Of a stretch of DNA of 64,000 nt, positions 52,397 through 61,456 are shown one piece after another (the stretch's first letter is position 1; every line of letters begins with the position of its first letter). A program made the translations under genes and the position numbers. The notes under the pieces are model-generated. The model saw nothing but the letters and a program-made list of their open reading frames with translations. It did not search any database and was not told the DNA's origin. This stretch comes from Palsa-504 sp050011155 (GTDB taxonomy: Bacteria; Actinomycetota; Actinomycetes; Streptosporangiales; Streptosporangiaceae), in contig JBEKJP010000003.1 in assembly GCA_050011155.1 (NCBI GenBank), positions 1 to 64,000 on the forward strand, read 5' to 3'.

Positions 52397-53175
52397 GAGA
52401 ACACGCGCCGAAAGGCTTGCCCAAGCCAGCCGACGAGACGTCGGCCCTGCTGCGCACGTCGAAGCTGGTGAAGGTCTACCGTGCCGACGGGGTCACGGTG
52501 GAGGCCGTCCGAGGCGTGGACATCGACGTCGCCATCGGCGAGTTCGTGGCCATCATGGGACCGTCGGGCTCGGGCAAGTCCACCCTGCTGCACGTCCTGG
52601 GCGGGCTCGAGCCCGCCACGAGCGGCGAGATCTGGCTGCGGGGGCAGCGTGTGGACGGGCTCTCGACGGCCGCCTGGGCGATCTTGCGGCGCCGGCACAT
52701 CGGCTTCGTGTTCCAGTTCTTCAACCTGCTGTCCAACATGACGGTGGCCGACAACGTCGAGCTCCCCGCACTGCTGGCCGGCGCGACCCCGCGCCAGGCC
52801 AGGAAGCGCCGTGAGGAGCTGCTGACCGAGCTGGGCATGGCCGGCAAGGCGGGCGCCGCCCCGGCCCGGCTGTCCGGCGGGGAGCAGCAGCGCGTCGCGC
52901 TGGCCCGGGCGCTGGCCAACGAGCCGAGCGTGCTGATGGCCGACGAGCCGACCGGCAACCTGGACAGCTCCAACACCCGCGACGTGCTCCGGCTGCTGCG
53001 GCGGGCGCACGCCGGGGGCCAGGCGATCCTGATGGTTACCCACGACGCCCGGGTCGCGAGCCTGGCCGACCGGGTGGTCAACCTGTTCGACGGGATGGTG
53101 GCCGACGACGCTCGGATCGTGCCGATCCCGCGCTCGGTCAACGGCGTCCGCGACGTCCTGGAGCTGAGAGGCTGA
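52393..53175 (+). CDS. ABC transporter ATP-binding protein (MacB/LolD type)
   Basis: The ATPase has P-loop GPSGSGKST, Q-loop FQFFNLLSNMTV, signature LSGGEQQRVALARA and Walker B VLMADEPTGNLD, the LolD/MacB subgroup. GTG 52393 overlaps the padR stop. The 260-residue protein energises the FtsX-type permease encoded three bases downstream. The pair probably exports a peptide, antibiotic or lipoprotein-like substrate. Confidence 0.92.
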   Translation: MREHAPKGLPKPADETSALLRTSKLVKVYRADGVTVEAVRGVDIDVAIGEFVAIMGPSGSGKSTLLHVLGGLEPATSGEIWLRGQRVDGLSTAAWAILRRRHIGFVFQFFNLLSNMTVADNVELPALLAGATPRQARKRREELLTELGMAGKAGAAPARLSGGEQQRVALARALANEPSVLMADEPTGNLDSSNTRDVLRLLRRAHAGGQAILMVTHDARVASLADRVVNLFDGMVADDARIVPIPRSVNGVRDVLELRG

Positions 53176-53178
53176 TCT

Positions 53179-55572
53179 ATGCGAGGCACGCTCCGGTGGG
53201 CGCGCGCGGATTTGCGCGCCCGGCGGGGCCAGGCCCTGGTCACCATCGCCGTGGTCGCCGGGGTGGTGACCGCGCTGTTCCTCGCCACCATGCTCCTGCA
53301 GGGCGCGGTCAACCCCTGGCAGCAACTGTTCGACCGGACCCGCGGCGCGGACGTGCTGATCTACTTCCAGAACGGCACCAACACCAAAGAGCTGCGCTAC
53401 GTGGCGGGCATCGCCACGACTGGCCAGCCGTACCAGGCCGCGTCCGCGACCCTGGAGCAGGGCGCGGTGCGGTCGCCGGTCGAGCTGCGGGCCATGACGC
53501 CCGAGTTGCCCAAGATGTCCGCGCCGCTGATGGTGGCCGGGACCTGGCTGCGCTCGGCTGAGCCGGACGGCGTGGTCCTCGAAGCCTCGTTCGCCCAGGC
53601 CGTCCACGTCGGAGTGGGGATGCGGATCAGGGTCGACGGCATCGACGGCATCCAGGGGCCCTCGATGCGAGTGGTCGGCATCGCGGACACCGCCGACCAG
53701 GGCTTCTACCCGCAGTGGACGCCCGGCCTGATCTGGGTGCAGCACGGGCTGCTGACGAAGGTAGAGCCGAACCCGAGCGAGACCCAGGAGGTCGTCGGCC
53801 TGCGCCTGCGCGACAACTCGGCCGTCGCCACCGGCCAGGTCGTGCAGACCATCTGGACCCTGTACAACGGCACGGGCGAGTACTCGGCGGTCGAGCGCTA
53901 CTCCACCTGGCAGCAGGTGAAGGACTCGATGGCCAGCAACGACCGGCTGCTCGGGCTGCTGCTCGCCCTGTTCGGGATCATCGCGCTGATCGCCGCCCCG
54001 TGCGCCATCGCCAACGTCACCGCCGGCCGCGTCCTGGTCCAGCGCCAGGACATCGCCATGCTCAAGGCGCTGGGCTTCACGCCCGGGCAGGTGGTCCGGA
54101 TGCTGCTGGCCCAGCAGACCCTGCTCGGAGCGGCCGGGGCCGGCCTCGGGCTGATCGCTGCCCGGGTGATGACCCTGCCCCAGTTCGTCCGGCCGCCGGA
54201 CGGCACGCCGGTGGGCCTGACGCCACTCTCCGGGGCCTGGATCGCGCTGATCGGGGTGGGCACCGTGCTCACCGTCGCCATCGCCACCGTCGTCCCGGCC
54301 TGGTGGGCGGGCCGGGTGTCGCCGGTGGCGGCCGTCCAGCCGAGCCCGCCCCGCGGGCACCTGTCGCTGATCGCCCGGCTCAGCCTGCTCCTCCACCTGC
54401 CCGCCGCGCTGGTCCTCGGGGCCAGGGACTCGCTGACCCGGCGGCTGTCCGCGGCGCTCACCGTATTCGGCCTGGCCATCCCGATGGCGATGATCACGAT
54501 CGCGCTGACCTGCTGGTCCACCATCGACGGGTTCACGCACGATCCGGGCCGGATCGGCCTGGCCGCGCCCGTCACGGTCAGCCAGGGCGGCCTGGACAGC
54601 AAGCAACTGCTGGCCCTGATCGGCCAGGACAACCAGGTGCGCGCGGCCTACCCGGGCGCGGAGTTCGTCACCCTGCTCCCCGGCGACAACGGCACCTTCA
54701 TCGCCCGGGCCATGGGCACCTCGAGCCGGCGGTACCCGCTCCAGGTGGTGCAGGGGCGGATGTTCCATGCGGCCAACGAGGCCGTGGCCGGCCAGGGCTT
54801 CCTCGACCTGATGCATATCCAGGTCGGTGCCTGGATCTCCAAGACCATCGACGGCGTCCCGGTGATCCTGCACATCGTCGGCCGGACAATCGAGCCGGAC
54901 AACAACGGGGACGTCGTCGACTTCGGCCTCGACGCGCTCAACAGCGCGGGCAGCGCGTCGCCCCAGCTGGTCTACTACCTGGTGCTGAAGCCCGGCGTGA
55001 CGCCCGCGGCGGCCCGGGCCCATCTGCTGGCCGCCTCGAACGACCGGCTCGACGTCCAGGTGGTGACGAACCCGGCCGGCGGCCTGGGCATCCTCCAGGT
55101 GGTGATCGCGGTCTCGGTGATCCTCCTGGCGGTGATCGGCCTGGCCAACCTGCTCACCGCGACCGTGGTCGGGATGCGGGACCACCGGCACGAGGTGGGC
55201 GTGCTGGCGGCCATGGGCCTCACGCCGCGCCAGGTGATGGCCACCCTGGTGGTCAACACGATGATCCTCACCGTGGTGGGCGTGGCCGGCGGCACGGTCG
55301 CGGGCCTGCTGGCCGCGCCGCGGCTGATCAACATGCAGGGCGCCACCAGCGGCATCGGCTCGGGCATCGCGGTCAGCCTGAGCCCGGCCGCCATCGCCGC
55401 GATCCTGGCCGCGGCGCTGGTCATCGCGGCCGCCGCGGCGCTGTTCCTGGCCCGGCGCACCACCAGGAACGCGGGCTCGGCGCACCTGCACACGCCGGCC
55501 GCCCCGCCCCGCCCGGTCCGGTCCGGGCCCGCCGCGCCGGCCCGCGACGTCCCGCCCCGCCCGGGCATGTAA
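53179..55572 (+). CDS. FtsX-like ABC permease
   Basis: The 797-residue protein has two FtsX domains. A first helix near residues 20-40 is followed by a large extracellular domain, then clustered helices near residues 255-380, a second extracellular part and a last helix bundle near 635-765. Conserved FtsX sequence includes LVQRQDIAMLKALGFTPGQVVRMLLAQQ and HEVGVLAAMGLTPRQVMATLV. This is the DUF214/MacB-like fold. Its tail is Pro/Arg-rich. It works with the ATPase encoded upstream. Confidence 0.92.
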   Translation: MRGTLRWARADLRARRGQALVTIAVVAGVVTALFLATMLLQGAVNPWQQLFDRTRGADVLIYFQNGTNTKELRYVAGIATTGQPYQAASATLEQGAVRSPVELRAMTPELPKMSAPLMVAGTWLRSAEPDGVVLEASFAQAVHVGVGMRIRVDGIDGIQGPSMRVVGIADTADQGFYPQWTPGLIWVQHGLLTKVEPNPSETQEVVGLRLRDNSAVATGQVVQTIWTLYNGTGEYSAVERYSTWQQVKDSMASNDRLLGLLLALFGIIALIAAPCAIANVTAGRVLVQRQDIAMLKALGFTPGQVVRMLLAQQTLLGAAGAGLGLIAARVMTLPQFVRPPDGTPVGLTPLSGAWIALIGVGTVLTVAIATVVPAWWAGRVSPVAAVQPSPPRGHLSLIARLSLLLHLPAALVLGARDSLTRRLSAALTVFGLAIPMAMITIALTCWSTIDGFTHDPGRIGLAAPVTVSQGGLDSKQLLALIGQDNQVRAAYPGAEFVTLLPGDNGTFIARAMGTSSRRYPLQVVQGRMFHAANEAVAGQGFLDLMHIQVGAWISKTIDGVPVILHIVGRTIEPDNNGDVVDFGLDALNSAGSASPQLVYYLVLKPGVTPAAARAHLLAASNDRLDVQVVTNPAGGLGILQVVIAVSVILLAVIGLANLLTATVVGMRDHRHEVGVLAAMGLTPRQVMATLVVNTMILTVVGVAGGTVAGLLAAPRLINMQGATSGIGSGIAVSLSPAAIAAILAAALVIAAAAALFLARRTTRNAGSAHLHTPAAPPRPVRSGPAAPARDVPPRPGM

Positions 55573-55653
55573 CGTTCCGGCCCCGCCGGACGATCCCTTT
55601 AGTGAAGGCGGCTGACGTGGGTACCCCCGAGCCCGCGTCGGCCGCTCTCAGCC

Positions 55654-55722
55654 GGGCCGGGGGGATGCCCCCCCAGAACCCCCCCGCTCCCTGGGGCGTG
55701 CATCTCCTCGGCCCCCCGGCCC
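55654..55722. repeat. GC-rich inverted repeat in the ftsX-dapA gap
   Basis: GGGCCGGGGGG (55654-55664) pairs with CCCCCCGGCCC (55712-55722); within, GGGGGG-ATG-CCCCCC also folds back. It resembles the element inside cobB. It may end transcription of the export operon before dapA. The rest of the 251-bp gap shows no gene. Confidence 0.65.
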
Positions 55723-55811
55723 TTGATCATTTACCCTGCTGGGGCCAGGGGTTGGCGGGATTTCTCGCCAGGCCGACGGTAAGCCGCCTACTTTGCGCAC
55801 CTGGATGCGGG

Positions 55812-55823
55812 TAGCGTTTCGGT
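55812..55823 (+). promoter_or_regulatory. Leaderless -10 element of dapA
   Basis: TAGCGT (55812-55817) lies six bases before the dapA ATG. No ribosome-binding site precedes the start. Confidence 0.45.
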
Positions 55824-56741
55824 ATGACGACGAATCCGGCTCCGTTTGGTCAGATGATCACGGCGATGATCACCCCGATGCACCCGGACGGGACCGTTGA
55901 CTTCGACGGGGCCGCCCGCCTCGCCGACTATCTTGTCACCGACATGCGCAACGACGGCTTGGTGGTCAACGGCACCACCGGCGAAGCGCCCACCACCAGC
56001 GATGACGAGAAGGAACGACTGCTGCAGGTCGTGCTCGAGGCGGTCGGCTCGCGAGCCAAGGTGGTGGCCGGGGTCGGCACCAACGAGACCGAGCACACCA
56101 TCGAGCTAGCCCGTTCCGCCGAACGAGTGGGCATCCACGGCATCCTGGTGGTCACCCCGTATTACAACAAGCCGCCCCAGCCCGCGCTCGAGGCCCACTT
56201 CACCGCGGTCGCGGACGCCACCGGGCTGCCCATGCTCATCTACGACATCCCCAGCCGCACCGGCGCCGCGGTCGCCACCGACACCCTGGTCCGGCTGGCC
56301 GCCCACCCGCGGATCGTCGGCGTCAAGGACGCCAAGGACGACCCGTCCGCCACCTCGCACGTGCTGGGTCGCACCGACCTGGTCTACTACTGCGGCACGG
56401 ACCTGCTGAACCTGCCGTGGCTCGCGTTGGGCGCGGTCGGCTTCGTCAGCGTGGTCGGCCACGTGGCCGGGGACCGGCTGCGCGAGATGATCGACGCGTT
56501 CGGGGCCGGCGACGTGGCCCGGGCCCGGCAGCTCCACTACGAGATCCTCCCGGTCTACGACGGGCTGTTCCGCAACCAGGGCGCGGTCATGACCAAGGCC
56601 GCGCTCGACCTCCTCGGACTGCCGGGCGGCGCGGTGCGCGGCCCGCTGCTCGCGGCGACCGCGGCGGAAAGACAGCAACTGGCGCTGGACCTCAGCGCGG
56701 GCGGCGTCAAGCTGCCGGGGACGGCGGGGATCTCGTCTTGA
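55824..56741 (+). CDS. dapA: 4-hydroxy-tetrahydrodipicolinate synthase
   Basis: The 305-residue enzyme has the NGTTGEAPT substrate motif, the Tyr in VVTPYYNKP and the Schiff-base Lys in IVGVKDAKDD. It condenses pyruvate and aspartate semialdehyde, the first step of the lysine/diaminopimelate branch, needed for peptidoglycan. It overlaps the RNase J gene by four bases, a conserved actinobacterial pairing. Confidence 0.95.
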   Translation: MTTNPAPFGQMITAMITPMHPDGTVDFDGAARLADYLVTDMRNDGLVVNGTTGEAPTTSDDEKERLLQVVLEAVGSRAKVVAGVGTNETEHTIELARSAERVGIHGILVVTPYYNKPPQPALEAHFTAVADATGLPMLIYDIPSRTGAAVATDTLVRLAAHPRIVGVKDAKDDPSATSHVLGRTDLVYYCGTDLLNLPWLALGAVGFVSVVGHVAGDRLREMIDAFGAGDVARARQLHYEILPVYDGLFRNQGAVMTKAALDLLGLPGGAVRGPLLAATAAERQQLALDLSAGGVKLPGTAGISS

Positions 56742-58423
56742 GCCACCCGCACCCCGACCTCGCCCCGCCCGCCCGCCTGCCCCGCAACGGCCTGCGCATC
56801 GTCGCGCTCGGCGGCCTCGGGGAAATCGGCCGGAACATGACGGTCTTCGAGTACCGAGGCCGCCTGCTCATCGTGGACTGCGGCGTCCTGTTCCCCGACC
56901 CGGACCAGCCCGGCGTGGACCTGATCCTGCCGGACTTCGGCTACCTGGAGGGGCGCCTGGACCGAGTCGAGGCGCTCGTCCTCACGCACGCGCACGAGGA
57001 CCACATCGGCGCGGTCCCTTACCTGCTCAGGCAGCGCAAGGACATCCCGCTGGTCGGCTCCCGGCTGACCCTGGCCCTGGTGAAGAGCAAGCTGGCCGAG
57101 CACCGCCTGGACCCGGCCACGGTCGAGGTGGTCGAGGGCGATCGCAGCTCGTTCGGCCCGTTCGAGTGCGAGTTCTTCGCGGTCAACCACTCGATCCCGG
57201 ACGCCCTCGCGGTGGCCATCCGCACCCCGGCCGGCGTGGTGCTGCACACCGGCGACTTCAAGATGGACCAGCTCCCGCTGGACGGACGGCTTACCGATCT
57301 CGCTGGGTTCGCCCGGCTCGGCACCGAGGGCGTCGACCTGCTGATGGCCGACTCGACCAACGCCGAGGTGCCCGGCGTGGTCACCTCGGAGCGCGACATC
57401 GCGCCGGTGCTCGACGAGATCTTCGGCCATACCAAGCAGCGCATCATCGTGGCCTGTTTCGCCTCGCACGTGCACCGGGTCCAGCAGGTGCTCGACGCCG
57501 CGGTCAAGCACCGGCGCAAGGTCGCCTTCGTCGGCCGGTCCATGGTCCGCAACATGGGCGTGGCCCGTGACCTCGGCTACCTCCGGGTGCCCGGTGGCCT
57601 CCTGGTCGACCTGCGCGAGGCCGAGGAGCTGCCGCCCGGCGACGTGGTGCTGATCTCCACCGGCTCGCAGGGCGAGCCGATGTCCGCGCTGTCCCGGATG
57701 GCCGGCCGCGACCACCCGATCAGGATCGCCGCCGGGGACACCGTCATCCTGGCCTCCTCGCTGATCCCCGGCAACGAGACCGCGGTGTACCGGGTGATCA
57801 ACGGGCTGACCCGGCTCGGCGCCCGGGTGGTGCACAAGGCCTCCGCGTTGGTGCACGTGTCCGGGCACGCCCCGGCCGGCGAGCTGCTCTACGTGCTGAA
57901 CCTGGTCCGCCCGCGCAACTTCATGCCAGTCCACGGCGAGTGGCGCCACCTGCGGGCGCACGCCCACCTCGCGGCCCAGTCCGGCGTCCCCGACAACAAC
58001 ATCGTGATCGCCGAGGACGGCGTGGTCGTCGACCTGATCGGCGGCCAGGCCAGCGTGGCGGGCAAGGTGCAGTGCGGCTACGTCTACGTGGACGGCCTCA
58101 CCGTCGGCGAGGTCACCGAATCCCAGCTGAAGGACCGCCGCATCCTCGGCGACGAGGGCTTCATCTCGGTGGTGATCGTGGTCGACTCCAGCTCGGGCAA
58201 GCTGGTGGCGGGCCCCGAGATCCAGGCCCGCGGCTCCGGCATCGACGACGCCGCCTTCGCCGCGGTCCTGCCCAAGATCGAGGAAGCCCTGGCCAGCGCG
58301 GCCGCCGACGGCATCGTCGACTCCCACCAGCTCAGCCAGCTAGCCCGCCGCATCGTCGGCAAATGGGTCAGCGACAACTACCGCCGCCGCCCCATGATCA
58401 TCCCCGTAGTAATAGATGCCTGA
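56738..58423 (+). CDS. rnj: Ribonuclease J
   Basis: The metallo-beta-lactamase/beta-CASP nuclease has the motif THAHEDHIG, then HTGDFKMDQ, MADSTNAE and the beta-CASP stretch FMPVHGEWRHLRAHAHLA. The length of 561 residues is typical. It trims rRNA and degrades mRNA from the 5' end. The start is a TTG that overlaps the dapA stop (TTGA); residues further upstream are dapA shadow. The N-terminal SHPHPDLAPPARLPRNGLRIVALGGLGEIG fits the family. Confidence 0.93.
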   Translation: MSHPHPDLAPPARLPRNGLRIVALGGLGEIGRNMTVFEYRGRLLIVDCGVLFPDPDQPGVDLILPDFGYLEGRLDRVEALVLTHAHEDHIGAVPYLLRQRKDIPLVGSRLTLALVKSKLAEHRLDPATVEVVEGDRSSFGPFECEFFAVNHSIPDALAVAIRTPAGVVLHTGDFKMDQLPLDGRLTDLAGFARLGTEGVDLLMADSTNAEVPGVVTSERDIAPVLDEIFGHTKQRIIVACFASHVHRVQQVLDAAVKHRRKVAFVGRSMVRNMGVARDLGYLRVPGGLLVDLREAEELPPGDVVLISTGSQGEPMSALSRMAGRDHPIRIAAGDTVILASSLIPGNETAVYRVINGLTRLGARVVHKASALVHVSGHAPAGELLYVLNLVRPRNFMPVHGEWRHLRAHAHLAAQSGVPDNNIVIAEDGVVVDLIGGQASVAGKVQCGYVYVDGLTVGEVTESQLKDRRILGDEGFISVVIVVDSSSGKLVAGPEIQARGSGIDDAAFAAVLPKIEEALASAAADGIVDSHQLSQLARRIVGKWVSDNYRRRPMIIPVVIDA

Positions 58424-58520
58424 CCCACCCGTGGCGGGCCACGCCAGTCACACTAGCCCCACAGGTCCCATACGTACCGCGCCAGGCCCACTCCGCCGTT
58501 TGCCGGTGAGGGTCCCGGTC

Positions 58521-58574
58521 GCGGTGCCGGCGGTGCTCGCGGTGCCGGTGGTGCTCGCGGTGCCGGTGCTGTGC
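58521..58574. repeat. Three-copy 18-bp tandem repeat
   Basis: The units at 58521-58538, 58539-58556 and 58557-58574 are GCGGTGCCGG(C/T)GGTGCTC with the last copy diverged. It sits in the 641-bp stretch 58424-59064, where I see no convincing gene. Confidence 0.85.
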
Positions 58575-58625
58575 CTGGTGCAGGCCCGGCGGCCGCAGCG
58601 GCGCTGCCGGCCGTGCTCCGTGTGC

Positions 58626-58653
58626 CCCAGGCCACCTTCTAGCGTGGCCTGGG
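58626..58653 (+). terminator. Perfect hairpin, possible terminator downstream of rnj
   Basis: CCCAGGCCAC (58626-58635) pairs with GTGGCCTGGG (58644-58653) around CTTCTAGC. It lies about 200 bases after the RNase J stop. No T-run follows, as is common in actinobacteria. Confidence 0.55.
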
Positions 58654-58870
58654 CGCCACGCACCACCTATCCCGGACCCACCCGCACCCGGCGCCCGCCC
58701 GCCCGCCATCCCCGGGACACGGGCGCCCGCCCGCCGCACGAGCCCTCACTCCAGCGGAGCCGCACCCATGTGGCATCGACCCGGTTACAGGGCTTGTTGC
58801 AAACTGGCGGGGCCGCGGCCCGGGCGGCGGCACCGGCCGGAACGCTACGGAACGGCGCTTTCACCGCGCC

Positions 58871-58904
58871 AGGACGCACTGGAACCGCGGTTTCACCACG
58901 TCCT
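58871..58904. repeat. Palindromic element related to the one at 41985
   Basis: AGGACG (58871-58876) pairs with CGTCCT (58899-58904), and the centre AACCGCGGTT is self-complementary. The block CTGGAACCGCGGTTTCA matches the right half of the element at 41985-42033. Confidence 0.7.
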
Positions 58905-59064
58905 GCCGCCGGGCGCCCGGCCCAGCACACCCCCTCGTGAGATGACCCGTGCACCGTCAGCATCAAGAACACCGCCCGCAGGGCGGCCCGGCGCCCCGGC
59001 ATCCTGTCCCTGCCAGGCAAAACACTCCTGGAACTGTGCAACACGCCCTACAACCGGGACATCT

Positions 59065-60069
59065 TCATATCGTCCCCGCGCGGCTAAGGTCCGACCGCGC
59101 GGCTGTCATCAAGGACATCAGGGCAGCCCTGGAAGGAGCCCGCGACCGCGCGCCGCTGGCCCTGCGCACGATCCCAGCGAGCGAGACCATCGAGGCTAAG
59201 CTCGTCGCCGGCGTGGCGTAGCGGGTTGGCGGGATCCCGATGGTGACGGTGAAATCCCTGCTCAGGTGGGCTTGGTCGGCGTAGCCCAGGTCCGAGGCCA
59301 GCTCGGCCCAGTCGACCGGCTCGCCGCTGTCGGCACGTTCGGCGGCCTCGTGCAGCCGGGCCCGGCGCATCACCCACTTGGGGCTGACCCCGACGTAGTC
59401 GGCGAACAGCCGCTGCAGCGTGCGGACCGACAGACCGGAAGCCACGCACAGCTCGTCGACCCGGCGCAGCCCGGGATCGTCGGTGATGCGCGCCACCAGC
59501 GCGGCCACCTGCTCGGCGACCGGATCCCGCTCCGGCCGCACGGAATACAGCAGCGCCTCCGCCAACCCCGCCATCCGCGCGTCAGCCTCATCCGAGCCCG
59601 AGCCCGAGCCAAAGCCCGAGCCCGAGCCAAAGCCCGAGCCCGACAAGGCACCGGCCCGCATGATCGCCTGCCTGGTCTTCTCCGCCGCCGACCCGAACAT
59701 CCGCACGGCCGGGGTCACCCGGTCGGTCAGCTGGGAGATCGGCGCCTGCCAGAACGGCCGGAAGCAGCCGGCCCGGAACCGCACGCCGAACGCCAGGCCC
59801 AGGCCGGACAGTGACCGGGTGAACAGCCCGCGGTCCACGCCGAAGATCCCCGCTCCGGACGCCTCGAAGACCAGGTGCACGTTGGGGTGGGGCAGGATCG
59901 CCTGCTCGTAGGGAGGCTCGCCGCGCAGGTCCCAGCGCGGGATCCAGTAGTAATCCACGAACGGCGCCAGCGCGGCCGACGGCTGGTGCCGGTCCAAGCG
60001 CAGGTGGGCGGCCGCGAGATCCGGGCGCAGGACACCGCGACCCATCGTCCCGGCGGCGACTTCTGGCAC
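59065..60069 (-). CDS. AraC-family regulator with Gly-Ser repeat linker
   Basis: The N-terminal sensor is of the DUF6597 kind (FVDYYWIPRWDL, ILPHPNVHLVFEASGAG). The C-terminal double helix-turn-helix is intact (VDELCVASGLSVRTLQRLFADYVG, LGYADQAHLSRDFTVTIGIPPTRYA). Between them GSGFGSGSGFGSGSGS is encoded by an 18-bp tandem repeat. After PTRYA, where the family normally ends, about 45 extra residues follow, suggesting a fusion with unrelated downstream DNA. Target genes are not evident. Confidence 0.85.
   Translation of the reverse strand: MPEVAAGTMGRGVLRPDLAAAHLRLDRHQPSAALAPFVDYYWIPRWDLRGEPPYEQAILPHPNVHLVFEASGAGIFGVDRGLFTRSLSGLGLAFGVRFRAGCFRPFWQAPISQLTDRVTPAVRMFGSAAEKTRQAIMRAGALSGSGFGSGSGFGSGSGSDEADARMAGLAEALLYSVRPERDPVAEQVAALVARITDDPGLRRVDELCVASGLSVRTLQRLFADYVGVSPKWVMRRARLHEAAERADSGEPVDWAELASDLGYADQAHLSRDFTVTIGIPPTRYATPATSLASMVSLAGIVRRASGARSRAPSRAALMSLMTAARSDLSRAGTI
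59594..59643. repeat. 18-bp tandem repeat within the AraC gene
   Basis: AGCCCGAGCCCGAGCCAA is repeated with an 18-bp period, about 2.7 copies. Sixteen of 18 bases agree with the tandem unit at 24991-25060. It encodes a flexible Gly-Ser-Phe linker. Confidence 0.85.
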
Positions 60070-60121
60070 GTCACCACCCTAATCTGTCGCGTTTCTTCAA
60101 GACCGGGGAACCTGGCCTCCG

Positions 60122-60133
60122 TAGCTTAAAACC
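60122..60133 (+). promoter_or_regulatory. Leaderless -10 element
   Basis: TAGCTT (60122-60127) lies six bases before the ATG at 60134. No ribosome-binding site is visible. Confidence 0.4.
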
Positions 60134-60463
60134 ATGGAAAAGACGAATCTCAGCGCCGAGATGGCCGACGCCGCGGCCGAGACGGCCCGTGTGGTGCAGA
60201 ACATACCCAAAACCAAAAGCCTCGATGATTCCACCCAGTGCGGCGACTGGGACCTCCGCACCCTGCACGGCTGGGATGTGGCCAAGGCCACCGGCCAGGA
60301 GTACCACGCCACCGCCGCCCTGGCCGAAGCCGTGCACGACACCGTCACCAAGCAGGCCGAGCTGTTCCGCAAGTACGACGGTTTCGCCGACGCCATCCAG
60401 GTCGGCGACGACAAAACCACCTTCGCGAAGGCGCTGGCCCTGTCCGGCCGCGATCCCGGCTAA
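60134..60463 (+). CDS. Internally deleted TIGR03086/maleylpyruvate isomerase-like protein
   Basis: The 109-residue frame begins like the TIGR03086 helical-bundle family (CGDWDLRTL, normally followed by the HxxxxxxW bundle). It then jumps straight to the family's end (HGWDVAKATGQ, ALALSGRDPG). About 80-90 central residues that form the fold are missing. The N- and C-terminal thirds are in frame, so it may be a pseudogene or a reduced protein. A leaderless -10 precedes it. Its stop overlaps the converging dehydrogenase gene by four bases. Confidence 0.6.
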   Translation: MEKTNLSAEMADAAAETARVVQNIPKTKSLDDSTQCGDWDLRTLHGWDVAKATGQEYHATAALAEAVHDTVTKQAELFRKYDGFADAIQVGDDKTTFAKALALSGRDPG

Positions 60464-61449
60464 GACTCGGACAGCACCCGCACTGGCGCGCCGTTGGCGA
60501 ACGCCGCGATGTCCTCGGCCGCGTCGCCGTAGAAGACCCGGTAGGTCTCCTCGGTGACGTAGCCGAGGTGCGGGGTCAGTACCACGTTCGGCGCGGACCG
60601 GAGCGGATCGGACAGCGGTAGCGGCTCGACGTCGTACACGTCGAGCGCCGCGCCCGCGATCGCCCCGGAACGCAGCGCCGCCAGCAGCGCGGCGCTGTCG
60701 ACCAGCGGCCCCCGCGAGGTGTTCACCAGGTAGGCCGACGGCTTCATCAGCGCCAGCTCCGCCGCCCCGACCACCCCGGAGCTGCGCGAGCTCAGCTTGT
60801 AGTGCACCGTCACCACGTCGGACGAGGAGAACAGCACCTCCTTGCTGACCGCCTCGACCTGCTCCTCGCCCGCGACCGAAGGATCCAGGTTCTGGCTCCA
60901 CGCCACCACCTGCATGCCGAACGCCCGCCCGATCCGGGCCACCGACCGGCCCAGCCGCCCGAAGCCGACCACACCGAGCCGCTTGCCCTCCAGTCCGGTT
61001 CCGACCGTCTGCTGCCACGAACCGCCGGCCCCGAGCGCCGCGCCCCCGGCCCGCGCGGCCAGCTTCAGCCGCCGGTCCTCATCCGGGATGTGCCGGAGCA
61101 ACGCGAGGATGAGTCCCCAGGTCAGCTCGGCCGTCGCCGACCCGATGCCGCCCGTCCCGCACACGGTCACGCCCCGGGCGGCACACGCGGCCAGGTCGAT
61201 GGCGGCGTTGCCCATACCCGTCGTGACCAGCAGCCGCAGCCGCGGCAACTGGCCGAGCCGGTCGGCGTCGAAGTAGGTGCGCTCCCGCATCGCCACCACC
61301 ACGTCGTACGGCTCCAGGGCGCTGACCAGCGCCTCCGTCCGCGCGATGTGCTGGGCGAACACGTCGATCTGGGCCAGGGAGCGCACCGCTGACCAGTCCG
61401 CGCTGGCCAGGGAAACCTGCTGATAGTCATCGAGGATCGCGACCCGCAT
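60460..61449 (-). CDS. D-2-hydroxyacid dehydrogenase family protein
   Basis: The 329-residue NAD-dependent enzyme has the Rossmann motif VVGFGRLGRSVA, the catalytic Arg in LVNTSRGPLVD, the Glu in DVYDVEPLP and the His in LTPHLGY. The N-terminal substrate domain is MRVAILDDYQQVSL. It may reduce hydroxypyruvate or a similar 2-keto acid. TAGTGT (61457-61462, minus strand) lies seven bases before the ATG. It diverges from bioB. Confidence 0.9.
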   Translation of the reverse strand: MRVAILDDYQQVSLASADWSAVRSLAQIDVFAQHIARTEALVSALEPYDVVVAMRERTYFDADRLGQLPRLRLLVTTGMGNAAIDLAACAARGVTVCGTGGIGSATAELTWGLILALLRHIPDEDRRLKLAARAGGAALGAGGSWQQTVGTGLEGKRLGVVGFGRLGRSVARIGRAFGMQVVAWSQNLDPSVAGEEQVEAVSKEVLFSSSDVVTVHYKLSSRSSGVVGAAELALMKPSAYLVNTSRGPLVDSAALLAALRSGAIAGAALDVYDVEPLPLSDPLRSAPNVVLTPHLGYVTEETYRVFYGDAAEDIAAFANGAPVRVLSES

Positions 61450-61456
61450 GGGGCTG

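Noticed and set aside
52249..55491. Very long open frame (over 1000 codons) on the minus strand opposite the ABC-FtsX genes
   Set aside because: It is antisense to well-supported genes, has Gly/Arg/His-rich low-complexity composition and no motif; such frames are a codon-bias artefact of GC-rich DNA.
58416..58940. Plus-strand frame of about 174 codons after the RNase J gene
   Set aside because: The sequence is Pro/Arg/Val-rich low complexity carried by a tandem repeat, overlaps hairpins and shows no family.
58949..59221. Short plus-strand frame ending ASETIEAKLVAGVA
   Set aside because: It overlaps the AraC gene on the other strand and has no recognisable domain. It could be a remnant but cannot be supported.
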